DNA of 64,000 bases from Inia geoffrensis (GCA_036417435.1 CM070899.1:103232368-103296367), one strand, 5' to 3'; numbered from the stretch's first letter, positions 1 through 9,600 are shown. Program-made: numbers and translations. The notes: generated from the sequence alone by a model not told the origin.

Positions 1-1089
1 CATTGAACAGTCCTTTTCTCTTTCAGCATAGTTTATATACAATGCTGCGTCTCTTTGAGTTCTACAGCCACTTGACGCAATTATAAACGTAGCTCTACCT
101 GTAGGGTTTCGGATCCTTTGCCCTGTTACTTATCGAGGAATATTTGGTAGAGTCCCATGTTCTTTTGGGTGAGTCGCCCTTGATGAGCACTTTTTCATAC
201 GTTAAATGTGTTTGTGTTAATCCCAATCTCCTAATTCACTCTTCCCCGGTCTCCAATCTCCCCCTTTGGGAACTCCTCGCTTCTTTCTTCCCTTTGTGAA
301 CCTGTGTTTCCTTTCTTTACTAACTTCCTTTGTATCCCTATGTAGACTGCACACATAAGGGATATCCGGGTATATGTGTCTTGCTGCCTCTAATTGACCA
401 GAATTAGTGAGATCATCTAGTGCTCCACCCATGCTGCTGCAAATACTATGAGTGCATTTTGTTCTATGGCTGTGTGGTAGTCGAGCGTGTGTAGGTAGCG
501 GAACATCTTTCTCCCTTCACCTCTCGCTCGACCGTTCGTTCGTCTGTATGTCTTGGCTGTGGTCAATGGTACCACAACGACTGCTGGGGTGCAACAGCTT
601 CCTTCCAATGATTCTAGTGTCTGGTTATACGACCTGCAGCGGGGTTGCCGAATCTCGTGGTACCTCCAGTGTTTAGTTTGGTAAGGAATGTGCCTACTGA
701 TCCTCATACCGGCTGTTACCAATTTACAATCCCACCAACAGCAATAGCTGGCTTCACCTTGTGGCCTGCCCTCTTGAGCACTTAAAATTTTAGGGTTTGA
801 GAGGACTTCAGCCAGGGATCAACTCGTCTAGCTTTCTTTTCACTCTCTAATCATGAGGGACCTTGAGCATCTTTTCCTTTGAATGTGCTGTTTTCTAAAA
901 CGCGGGTGACTACCACTGAGGTCTTGTAAGGTTTCTGCCTGAGAGTCGGGCCTGATGTGGATTCATTTCAGATTGCCTAGCCCAGGATATTTCCTGAGGG
1001 CAGGGTTGTGTTTTCAAAGCCGCAGGCTCTAGGCCTTGTGAATGACAGTTGCCCTTCGGCACAGTTGGTAAGGTGGTTACGGCAGTGTG

Positions 1090-1103
1090 CCACAAGGCGG
1101 CAG
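1090..1103 (+). promoter_or_regulatory. CTCF-like core motif in A monomers (reference copy)
   Basis: CCACAAGGCGGCAG fits the CTCF core consensus (CCASYAGRKGGCRS) at nearly every position; the exceptions are A for the pyrimidine at position 5 and C for G/T at position 9. The T form, CCACAAGGTGGCAG, fits better still and occurs in units 2-7, 10 and 11. Equivalent starts are 1090, 4387, 7720, 11053, 14368, 17683, 20998, 24313, 27628, 30943, 34258, 37573, 40906, 44221, 47537, 50833, 54131, 57429 and 60712. All are on the + strand, 1089-1090 bases from the monomer start. CTCF is a zinc-finger architectural protein that anchors chromatin loops in an orientation-dependent way. Binding here is inferred from the motif only. 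Confidence 0.72.
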
Positions 1104-1328
1104 CACTACTCCGTGTCGTCTCTGGTAACTTGGGGAAAGAAAGTCTTAGAGGGGTCCCGGTGTTGGATTGGAAATCGGGAGTCGAACGTGCCTAAACACA
1201 CACCTCTGGGCTTGTGTATGCTCACCTCCTGCCCCTTAACCTGCACTGCCCCACCACAGACATATCGCAAGCCTTGCAAGTGGGCCATTCGAAGGGTGCC
1301 GTGGTTCGCAGGTGGGGCAACTCTAATG

Positions 1329-1336
1329 AAGATGGC
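1329..1336 (+). promoter_or_regulatory. YY1-like core in A monomers
   Basis: AAGATGGC, in the context ATGAAGATGGCTGG, matches the YY1 core (AANATGGC), about 240 bases downstream of the CTCF-like site. It is present in every A1 copy at the same offset. The corresponding B1 sequence reads GAAGTGGGC and A2 of unit 18 reads GATGGGGGC, so both lack it. YY1 is reported to bind DXZ4 together with CTCF on the inactive X. Here the pairing is motif-based only, and an 8-base match is common by chance. Confidence 0.4.
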
Positions 1337-1605
1337 TGGAGGTGGGAACCTGCCTAGCAGGAGCTGTGAAGATCCGGTTACTTCACCGCTCTTCCCTCTC
1401 AGCTGCTCCACCCACATTTGGGTACACCAGGCGTTGCTTACCTGTAGGAGGGCCACGCTGGATCGGGAGATTGGGGTACCAGGCAGGGGAGAATGGGCAA
1501 TAGTGGTCCGGGGTGCCGCTTGTCAGGTGGCACGTCCTCCTGCCTTGATGCCTCAGCAGCAGCATGCTCCGGCCGTGGGACCCAGGCCTGCTTAGGCTCC
1601 AGGGG

Positions 1606-1621
1606 CGTTACCGTGGTAACG
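1606..1621. promoter_or_regulatory. RFX X-box-like palindrome in A monomers
   Basis: CGTTACCGTGGTAACG has perfect 7-base arms around a 2-base centre and fits the RFX-family X-box (GTNRCC, short spacer, GGYAAC). Intact copies are at 1606-1621, 18217-18232, 48053-48068, 51349-51364, 54647-54662 and 61228-61243. Units 2-5, 7 and 10-14 have GTGCTAACG instead, and units 8 and 9 have GTGGTATCG, each breaking one arm. Unit 18 keeps 5-base arms. B1 has no counterpart. Binding is not demonstrated. Confidence 0.5.
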
Positions 1622-2138
1622 ACATCACAGACACCTGAGGTAACAGAGTAGGCATTTCTTAACCCCTTACTTGCCTTGTCATTGTACAGTACTTTTCCCT
1701 TTCAGCCTAGTTCATATACAATGTTGCGTCTGTTTGAGTTCTACAGCCACTTGATGCAATTATACATGTAGCTATACCCTTAGGGTCTCGGATTCTTTGC
1801 ACTCTTCGCGTATTGAGGAATGTTTTGTAGCGTTCCCTGTGATTGAGAGTGGGTCGCCCTTGAGCACTTTTTGATAAGTTAAGCGTGTTTCTGTGAATCC
1901 CGACCTCCTACTTCACCCTTCCCCGTTCTCCAATTTCCCCCTCAGGGAAGTCCAGGCTTCGTTCTTCCCTTTGTGAACCTGTGTTTCCTATGTGGACTAG
2001 CTTCCTTAGTATCCGTATTTAGGCGGCAGACAAAAGTGGGATATCCTGGAATATGTGTCTTGCTGCCTCTAATTGACCGGAATTAGTGAGATCATGTACT
2101 GCTGCACCCATGCTGCTGCAAAGAGTATGGGTTCATTT

Positions 2139-2184
2139 TGTTCTGTGGCTGAGTGGTAGTCGAGGGTGTGTAGGTAGCAGAACA
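2139..2184 (+). repeat. Imperfectly conserved hairpin with A-box-like loop in B1
   Basis: TGTTCTG and CAGAACA are perfect 7-base inverted arms around a 32-base loop. The loop begins TGGCTGAGTGG (2146-2156), a full match to the RNA polymerase III A-box (TRGCNNAGYNGG). The A1 counterpart has TGTTCTA / CGGAACA and TGGCTGTGTGG, so both the stem and the A-box are weakened there without compensation. No B-box follows at tRNA-like spacing, so this is not called a tRNA gene. Confidence 0.35.
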
Positions 2185-2768
2185 TCTTTCTCCATTCACC
2201 CCTCGCTCCCCATTCCGTTCATTTCTCTGTCTTGGCTGCGGTCATGGGAACCTCAAGGACCGCTGGGGTGCAAGAGCTTTCTTCCAATGATGCTAGTGTC
2301 TGGTTATACGACCTGCAGCGGGGTTGCCGAATCTCGTGGTACCTCCAGTGTTTAGTTTGGTAAGGAATATGCCTAGTGTTCCTCATACCGGCTGTTAGCA
2401 ATTTACATTCCCACCAATAGCAATAGCTGGCTTCTCTTTTTGGCATGCCCTCTTGAGCACTTACGCTTTTAGCGTTTGAGAGGACTGCAGCCAGGGAACA
2501 CCTCGTCTAGCTTTCTTTGCACTCTCTAATCATGACAGATCCTAAGCATCTTTTCTCTTCAATGTGCTGTTTTCTACAACGCGGGTGAGTACCACTGAGT
2601 TCTTGAAAGGTTCCTGCCTCAGGGTCGGGCGTGATTTGAATTCGTTTCAGTTTCCCTAGCCCAGGATATTTCTTGAGGGCTGGGTTGTGTCTTCAAAGCC
2701 GCAGGCTGTAGGCCTTGTGGATGACAGATGCCCTTCAGCACAGTTGGTAAGATTGTTACGGCAGTGTG

Positions 2769-2782
2769 CCACGAGGTGGCAG
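2769..2782 (+). promoter_or_regulatory. CTCF-like core motif in B monomers (reference copy)
   Basis: CCACGAGGTGGCAG differs from the CTCF core consensus only by G at the pyrimidine position. Equivalent starts are 2769, 6102, 9435, 12750, 16065, 19380, 22695, 26010, 29325, 32640, 35955, 39288, 42603, 45918, 49215, 52512, 55810 and 62391. The orientation is the same as in A, so sites alternate about 1.62 and 1.68-1.72 kb apart. The core is invariant in these copies even where nearby bases vary. Confidence 0.75.
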
Positions 2783-2939
2783 CAGTGCTCCGTGTCGTCT
2801 CTGGTAACGTGGGGAAAGATAGTCTTAGAGGGGGTCCCGGTGTTGGATTGGAAATGGGGAGTCGAACGTGGCTAAACACACATCTCTGGGCTTGTGTATG
2901 CTCACCTCCTGCCCCTTAACCTGCACTGCCCCACCGCAG

Positions 2940-3257
2940 GCATATCGCAAGCCTTGCAAGTGGGCTACTCGGAGGGTGCCGTGGTTCGCAGGTGGGGCCT
3001 CTCTAATGAAGTGGGCTGGAGGTGGGAACTTGCCTAGCAGGAGCTGTGGAGATCCGCTTTCTTCACAGCCCTTCCCTCTCAGCTGTTTCATCATCATTTG
3101 GGTACACCAGGCTGTGCTTACCTGTCGGAGGGCCCTGTTGGATTGGCAGATTGTGGTACCACGCAGCGGAGAACAGCAGCAGCATCCTCCAGCCGTGGGA
3201 CACAGGCCTCCTGAGGCTCCAGGGGTCTGACGCCAGCCGACGTCACAGAGGCCTGAG
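2940..3257 (+). other. Candidate repeated exon in B monomers
   Basis: This is the B counterpart of the A candidate exon: an acceptor ending CCACCGCAG at 2939 and a donor GAG/GTAAGA at 3255-3263, close to the vertebrate consensus, enclose 318 bases. B2 copies read CCACCCCAG and keep the site. A second acceptor-like tract (TCCTTTTCTCTTTCAG, ending at 3323) lies just 66 bases after the donor, and the A-to-B junction has the same spacing (1640-1705), so alternative splice pairings are possible. Confidence 0.3.
3238..3245. promoter_or_regulatory. CRE-like site in B1 monomers
   Basis: CGACGTCA is one base from the palindromic cAMP-response element TGACGTCA and has the central CG required for CREB/ATF binding. 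It is present in B1 of units 1-3, 6-13 and 15. It is mutated to CAATGTCA in units 4 and 5, to CGACGACA in the B2 tails of units 14, 16, 17 and 19, and to CGACATCA in unit 18. It lies about 12 bases before the donor-like GAG/GTAAGA. Confidence 0.35.
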
Positions 3258-3297
3258 GTAAGAAAGTGGCCATTTCGTAACCCCTTACTTGCCTTGT

Positions 3298-6200
3298 CAT
3301 TGAACAGTCCTTTTCTCTTTCAGCATAGTTTATATACAATGCTGCGTCTCTTTGAGTTCTACAGCCACTTGACGCAATTATAAACGTAGCTCTACCTGTA
3401 GGGTTTCGGATCCTTTGCCCTGTTACTTATCGAGGAATATTTGGTAGAGTCCCATGTTCTTTTGGGTGAGTCGCCCTTGATGAGCACTTTTTCATACGTT
3501 AAATGTGTTTGTGTTAATCCCAATCTCCTAATTCACTCTTCCCCGGTCTCCAATCTCCCCCTTTGGGAACTCCTCGCTTCTTTCTTCCCTTTGTGAACCT
3601 GTGTTTCCTTTCTTTACTAACTTCCTTTGTATCCCTATGTAGACTGCACACATAAGGGATATCCGGGTATATGTGTCTTGCTGCCTCTAATTGACCAGAA
3701 TTAGTGAGATCATCTAGTGCTCCACCCATGCTGCTGCAAATACTATGAGTGCATTTTGTTCTATGGCTGTGTGGTAGTCGAGCGTGTGTAGGTAGCGGAA
3801 CATCTTTCTCCCTTCACCCCTCGCTCGACAGTTCGTTCGTCTGTATGTCTTGGCTGTGGTCAAGGGTACCACAACGACTGCTGGGGTGCAAGAGCTTCCT
3901 TCCAATGATGCTAGTGTCTGGTTATACGACCTGCAGCGGGGTTGCCGAGTCTCGTGGTACCTCCAGTGTTTAGTTTGGTAAGGAATGTGCCTACTGATCC
4001 TCATACCGGCTGTTACCAATTTACAATCCCACCAACAGCAATAGCTGGCTTCACCTTGTGGCCTGCCCTCTTGAGCACTTAAAATTTTAGGGTTTGAGAG
4101 GACTTCAGCCAGGGATCAACTCGTCTAGCTTTCTTTTCACTCTCTAATCATGAGAGACCTTGAGCATCTTTTCATTTGAATGTGCTGTTTTCTAAAACGC
4201 GGGTGACTACCACTGAGGTCTTGTAAGGTTTCTGCCTGAGAGTCGGGCCTGATGTGGATTCATTTCAGATTGCCTAGCCCAGGTTATTTCCTGAGGGCAG
4301 GGTTGTGTTTTCAAAGCCGCAGGCTCTAGGCCTTGTGAATGACAGTTGCCCTTCAGCATAGTTGGTAAGGTTGTTACGGCAGTGTGCCACAAGGTGGCAG
4401 CACTACTCCGTGTCGTCTCTGGTAACTTGGGGAAAGAAAGTATTAGAGGGGTCCCGGTGTTGGATTGGAAATCGGGAGTCGAACGTGGCTAAACACACAC
4501 CTCTGGGCTTGTGTATGCTCACCTCCTGCCCCTTAACCTGCACTGCCCCACCACAGACATATCACAAGCCTTGCAAGTGGGCCATTCGGAGGGTGCCATG
4601 GTTCGCAGGTGGGGCGACTCTAATGAAGATGGCTGGAGGTGGGAACCTGCCTAGCAGGAGCTGTGAAGATCCGGTTACTTCACCGCTCTTCCCTCTCAGC
4701 TGCTCCACCCTCATTTGGGTACACCAGGCTTTGCTTACCTGTAGGAGGGCCACGCTGGATCGGGAGATTGGGGTACCAGGCAGGGGAGAATGGGCAATAG
4801 CGGTCCGGGGTGCCGCTTGTCAGGTGGCACGTCCTCCTGCCTTGATGCCTCAGCAGCAGCATGCTCCGGCCGTGGGACCCAGGTCTGCCGTGGGACCCAG
4901 GTCTGCCGTGGGACCCAGGCCTGCTTAGGCTCCAGGGGCGTTACCGTGCTAACGACATCACAGACACCTGAGGTAACAGAGTAGGCATTTCTTAACCCCT
5001 TACTTGCCTTGTCATTGTACAGTACTTTTCCCTTTCAGCCTAGTTCATATACAATGTTGCGTCTGTTTGAGTTCTACAGCCACTTGATGCAATTATACAT
5101 GTAGCTATACCCTTAGGGTCTCGGATTCTTTGCACTCTTCGCGTATTGAGGAATGTTTTGTAGCGTTCCCTGTGATTGAGAGTGGGTCGCCCTTGAGCAC
5201 TTTTTGATAAGTTAAGCGTGTTTCTGTGAATCCCGACCTCCTACTTCACCCTTCCCCGTTCTCCAATTTCCCCCTCAGGGAAGTCCAGGCTTCGTTCTTC
5301 CCTTTGTGAACCTGTGTTTCCTATGTGGACTAGCTTCCTTAGTATCCGTATTTAGGCGGCAGACAAAAGTGGGATATCCTGGAATATGTGTCTTGCTGCC
5401 TCTAATTGACCGGAATTAGTGAGATCATGTACTGCTGCACCCATGCTGCTGCAAAGAGTATGGGTTCATTTTGTTCTGTGGCTGAGTGGTAGTCGAGGGT
5501 GTGTAGGTAGCAGAACATCTTTCTCCATTCACCCCTCGCTCCCCATTCCGTTCATTTCTCTGTCTTGGCTGCGGTCATGGGAACCGCAAGGACCGCTGGG
5601 GTGCAAGAGCTTTCTTCCAATGATGCTAGTGTCTGGTTATACGACCTGCAGCGGGGTTGCCGAATCTCGTGGTACCTCCAGTGTTTAGTTTGGTAAGGAA
5701 TATGCCTAGTGTTCCTCATACCGGCTGTTAGCAATTTACATTCCCACCAATAGCAATAGCTGGCTTCTCTTTTTGGCATGCCCTCTTGAGCACTTACGCT
5801 TTTAGCGTTTGAGAGGACTGCAGCCAGGGAACACCTCGTCTAGCTTTCTTTGCACTCTCTAATCATGACAGATCCTAAGCATCTTTTCTCTTCAATGTGC
5901 TGTTTTCTACAACGCGGGTGAGTACCACTGAGTTCTTGAAAGGTTCCTGCCTCAGGGTCGGGCGTGATTTGAATTCGTTTCAGTTTCCCTAGCCCAGGAT
6001 ATTTCTTGAGGGCTGGGTTGTGTCTTCAAAGCCGCAGGCTGTAGGCCTTGTGGATGACAGATGCCCTTCAGCACAGTTGGTAAGATTGTTACGGCAGTGT
6101 GCCACGAGGTGGCAGCAGTGCTCCGTGTCGTCTCTGGTAACGTGGGGAAAGATAGTCTTAGAGGGGGTCCCGGTGTTGGATTGGAAATGGGGAGTCGAAC

Positions 6201-6630
6201 GTGGCTAAACACACATCTCTGGGCTTGTGTATGCTCACCTCCTGCCCCTTAACCTGCACTGCCCCACCGCAGGCATATCGCAAGCCTTGCAAGTGGGCTA
6301 CTCGGAGGGTGCCGTGGTTCGCAGGTGGGGCCTCTCTAATGAAGTGGGCTGGAGGTGGGAACTTGCCTAGCAGGAGCTGTGGAGATCCGCTTTCTTCACA
6401 GCCCTTCCCTCTCAGCTGTTTCATCATCATTTGGGTACACCAGGCTGTGCTTACCTGTAGGAGGGCCCTGTTGGATTGGCAGATTGTGGTACCACGCAGC
6501 GGAGAACAGCAGCAGCATCCTCCAGCCGTGGGACACAGGCCTCCTGAGGCTCCAGGGGTCTGACGCCAGCCGACGTCACAGAGGCCTGAGGTAAGAAAGT
6601 GGCCATTTCGTAACCCCTTACTTGCCTTGT
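3298..6630 (+). repeat. HOR unit 2 (A1b+B1, 3333 bp)
   Basis: A spans 3298-5012 and B 5013-6630. Three VNTR elements at 4870-4923 add 36 bases relative to unit 1. The A is subtype b (CAGCATAG; CTCF-like core with GGTGG) and has AGGTTATTTCC where most A copies read AGGATATTTCC. The RFX-like palindrome is altered (GTGCTAACG). CTCF-like cores start at 4387 and 6102. The A half is nearly identical to that of unit 3. Confidence 0.95.
4870..4923 (+). repeat. 18-bp VNTR, three copies (unit 2)
   Basis: Two CCGTGGGACCCAGGTCTG elements are followed by a final one ending GGCCTG. This is the allele that makes unit 2 exactly 36 bases longer than unit 1, where the element occurs once (1573-1590). Confidence 0.97.
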
Positions 6631-9600
6631 CATTGAACAGTCCTTTTCTCTTTCAGCATAGTTTATATACAATGCTGCGTCTCTTTGAGTTCTACAGCCA
6701 CTTGACGCAATTATAAACGTAGCTCTACCTGTAGGGTTTCGGATCCTTTGCCCTGTTACTTATCGAGGAATATTTGGTAGAGTCCCATGTTCTTTTGGGT
6801 GAGTCGCCCTTGATGAGCACTTTTTCATACGTTAAATGTGTTTGTGTTAATCCCAATCTCCTAATTCACTCTTCCCCGGTCTCCAATCTCCCCCTTTGGG
6901 AACTCCTCGCTTCTTTCTTCCCTTTGTGAACCTGTGTTTCCTTTCTTTACTAACTTCCTTTGTATCCCTATGTAGACTGCACACATAAGGGATATCCGGG
7001 TATATGTGTCTTGCTGCCTCTAATTGACCAGAATTAGTGAGATCATCTAGTGCTCCACCCATGCTGCTGCAAATACTATGAGTGCATTTTGTTCTATGGC
7101 TGTGTGGTAGTCGAGCGTGTGTAGGTAGCGGAACATCTTTCTCCCTTCACCCCTCGCTCGACAGTTCGTTCGTCTGTATGTCTTGGCTGTGGTCAAGGGT
7201 ACCACAACGACTGCTGGGGTGCAAGAGCTTCCTTCCAATGATGCTAGTGTCTGGTTATACGACCTGCAGCGGGGTTGCCGAGTCTTGTGGTACCTCCAGT
7301 GTTTAGTTTGGTAAGGAATGTGCCTACTGATCCTCATACCGGCTGTTACCAATTTACAATCCCACCAACAGCAATAGCTGGCTTCACCTTGTGGCCTGCC
7401 CTCTTGAGCACTTAAAATTTTAGGGTTTGAGAGGACTTCAGCCAGGGATCAACTCGTCTAGCTTTCTTTTCACTCTCTAATCATGAGAGACCTTGAGCAT
7501 CTTTTCATTTGAATGTGCTGTTTTCTAAAACGCGGGTGACTACCACTGAGGTCTTGTAAGGTTTCTGCCTGAGAGTCGGGCCTGATGTGGATTCATTTCA
7601 GATTGCCTAGCCCAGGTTATTTCCTGAGGGCAGGGTTGTGTTTTCAAAGCCGCAGGCTCTAGGCCTTGTGAATGACAGTTGCCCTTCAGCATAGTTGGTA
7701 AGGTTGTTACGGCAGTGTGCCACAAGGTGGCAGCACTACTCCGTGTCGTCTCTGGTAACTTGGGGAAAGAAAGTATTAGAGGGGTCCCGGTGTTGGATTG
7801 GAAATCGGGAGTCGAACGTGGCTAAACACACACCTCTGGGCTTGTGTATGCTCACCTCCTGCCCCTTAACCTGCACTGCCCCACCACAGACATATCACAA
7901 GCCTTGCAAGTGGGCCATTCGGAGGGTGCCATGGTTCGCAGGTGGGGCGACTCTAATGAAGATGGCTGGAGGTGGGAACCTGCCTAGCAGGAGCTGTGAA
8001 GATCCGGTTACTTCACCGCTCTTCCCTCTCAGCTGCTCCACCCTCATTTGGGTACACCAGGCTTTGCTTACCTGTAGGAGGGCCACGCTGGATCGGGAGA
8101 TTGGGGTACCAGGCAGGGGAGAATGGGCAATAGCGGTCCGGGGTGCCGCTTGTCAGGTGGCACGTCCTCCTGCCTTGATGCCTCAGCAGCAGCATGCTCC
8201 GGCCGTGGGACCCAGGTCTGCCGTGGGACCCAGGTCTGCCGTGGGACCCAGGCCTGCTTAGGCTCCAGGGGCGTTACCGTGCTAACGACATCACAGACAC
8301 CTGAGGTAACAGAGTAGGCATTTCTTAACCCCTTACTTGCCTTGTCATTGTACAGTACTTTTCCCTTTCAGCCTAGTTCATATACAATGTTGCGTCTGTT
8401 TGAGTTCTACAGCCACTTGATGCAATTATACATGTAGCTATACCCTTAGGGTCTCGGATTCTTTGCACTCTTCGCGTATTGAGGAATGTTTTGTAACGTT
8501 CCCTGTGATTGAGAGTGGGTCGCCCTTGAGCACTTTTTGATAAGTTAAGCGTGTTTCTGTGAATCCCGACCTCCTACTTCACCCTTCCCCGTTCTCCAAT
8601 TTCCCCCTCAGGGAAGTCCAGGCTTCGTTCTTCCCTTTGTGAACCTGTGTTTCCTATGTGGACTAGCTTCCTTAGTATCCGTATTTAGGCGGCAGACAAA
8701 AGTGGGATATCCTGGAATATGTGTCTTGCTGCCTCTAATTGACCGGAATTAGTGAGATCATGTACTGCTGCACCCATGCTGCTGCAAAGAGTATGGGTTC
8801 ATTTTGTTCTGTGGCTGAGTGGTAGTCGAGGGTGTGTAGGTAGCAGAACATCTTTCTCCATTCACCCCTCGCTCCCCATTCCGTTCATTTCTCTGTCTTG
8901 GCTGCGGTCATGGGAACCTCAAGGACCGCTGGGGTGCAAGAGCTTTCTTCCAATGATGCTAGTGTCTGGTTATACGACCTGCAGCGGGGTTGCCGAATCT
9001 CGTGGTACCTCCAGTGTTTAGTTTGGTAAGGAATATGCCTAGTGTTCCTCATACCGGCTGTTAGCAATTTACATTCCCACCAATAGCAATAGCTGGCTTC
9101 TCTTTTTGGCATGCCCTCTTGAGCACTTACGCTTTTAGCGTTTGAGAGGACTGCAGCCAGGGAACACCTCGTCTAGCTTTCTTTGCACTCTCTAATCATG
9201 ACAGATCCTAAGCATCTTTTCTCTTCAATGTGCTGTTTTCTACAACGCGGGTGAGTACCACTGAGTTCTTGAAAGGTTCCTGCCTCAGGGTCGGGCGTGA
9301 TTTGAATTCGTTTCAGTTTCCCTAGCCCAGGATATTTCTTGAGGGCTGGGTTGTGTCTTCAAAGCCGCAGGCTGTAGGCCTTGTGGATGACAGATGCCCT
9401 TCAGCACAGTTGGTAAGATTGTTACGGCAGTGTGCCACGAGGTGGCAGCAGTGCTCCGTGTCGTCTCTGGTAACGTGGGGAAAGATAGTCTTAGAGGGGG
9501 TCCCGGTGTTGGATTGGAAATGGGGAGTCGAACGTGGCTAAACACACATCTCTGGGCTTGTGTATGCTCACCTCCTGCCCCTTAACCTGCACTGCCCCAC

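Larger units (their letters stand above)
1260..1639 (+). other. Candidate repeated exon in A monomers
   Basis: An acceptor-like context (branch-like CTTAAC, pyrimidine-rich CTGCACTGCCCCACCACAG ending at 1259) and a donor-like GAG/GTAACA at 1637-1645 enclose 380 bases (398 or 416 in units with more VNTR elements). The acceptor and the GAG/GT donor are kept in every complete A copy, including A2 of unit 18. The VNTR, YY1-like and RFX-like elements fall inside. If used, each monomer would give one exon of a long noncoding RNA, as repeated exons do in FIRRE. No transcript evidence is available here. Confidence 0.3.
1..1679 (+). repeat. Monomer A1 (subtype a), reference copy
   Basis: This is the first half of unit 1. 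Landmarks are an acceptor-like CTCTTTCAG near 20-28, a pyrimidine-rich tract at about 225-330, a CTCF-like core at 1090-1103, a YY1-like core at 1329-1336, an 18-bp VNTR element present once at 1573-1590, an RFX-like palindrome at 1606-1621 and a donor-like GAG/GTAACA at 1637-1645. Compared with B it contains an extra block of about 60 bases between roughly 1490 and 1555, and the VNTR. Subtype a is marked by CCTTCGGCACAG before the CTCF-like site; subtype b reads CCTTCAGCATAG. This copy most resembles the A of unit 16 (shared CACCTCTCGC and GCAACAGC), about 49.7 kb away. Confidence 0.93.
1..3297 (+). repeat. HOR unit 1 (A1a+B1, 3297 bp)
   Basis: A spans 1-1679 with one VNTR element and an intact RFX-like palindrome. 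B spans 1680-3297. CTCF-like cores start at 1090 and 2769. B shares AACCTCAAGG (near 2248) and CTTACCTGTCGG with the B of unit 3. The window may begin inside the array, because the base before position 1 is not visible. Confidence 0.93.
1680..3297 (+). repeat. Monomer B1, reference copy
   Basis: This is the second half of unit 1 and aligns with A over its full length. It lacks the ~60-base A-specific block and the VNTR. Landmarks are an acceptor-like CCCTTTCAG near 1697-1705, a hairpin with an A-box-like string at 2139-2184, a single EcoRI site at 2638-2643, a CTCF-like core at 2769-2782, an acceptor-like CCACCGCAG at 2931-2939, a CRE-like octamer at 3238-3245 and a strong donor-like GAG/GTAAGA at 3255-3263. 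The single EcoRI site per HOR is lost in units 4 and 6 (GAATTT). Confidence 0.93.

Noticed and set aside
1106..1456. Minus-strand frame of 116 codons recurring in subtype-a copies
   Set aside because: It is truncated in subtype-b copies (about 63 codons), overlaps the plus-strand frame, and shows no recognisable family. It reflects repetition of the DNA, not a gene.
1008..1595. Open reading frame of 195 codons repeated in every A monomer (up to 201 in units 8, 9, 13 and 14)
   Set aside because: It starts at GTG, subtype-b copies start only at a downstream TTG, unit 10 has an internal stop, copies differ by non-silent changes, and no domain, signal or repeat motif of a known protein is recognisable. 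The in-frame VNTR is only a consequence of its 18-base length.
2146..2330. tRNA gene suggested by TGGCTGAGTGG and a later GGTTGCCGAATCTC
   Set aside because: The putative B-box has a 2-base insertion and lies about 170 bases away, and no acceptor-stem pairing or cloverleaf can be drawn.
2086..2355. Frame of 89 codons conserved in every B1 copy
   Set aside because: It is short, with no recognisable domain, in an array homogenised at the DNA level, and its counterpart in A is shorter and altered. Conservation across copies is explained by homogenisation.
1..3297. Naming the array DXZ4 outright
   Set aside because: Motif architecture fits, but I have no flanking genes, chromosome or sequence match, and macrosatellite monomers of this class diverge quickly between species.
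3258..3323. A 66-base intron between GAG/GTAAGA and the next TCTTTCAG
   Set aside because: The spacing is constant (also 1640-1705), but 66 bases is at the lower limit for vertebrate introns. I keep the splice sites as candidates and do not call this intron.
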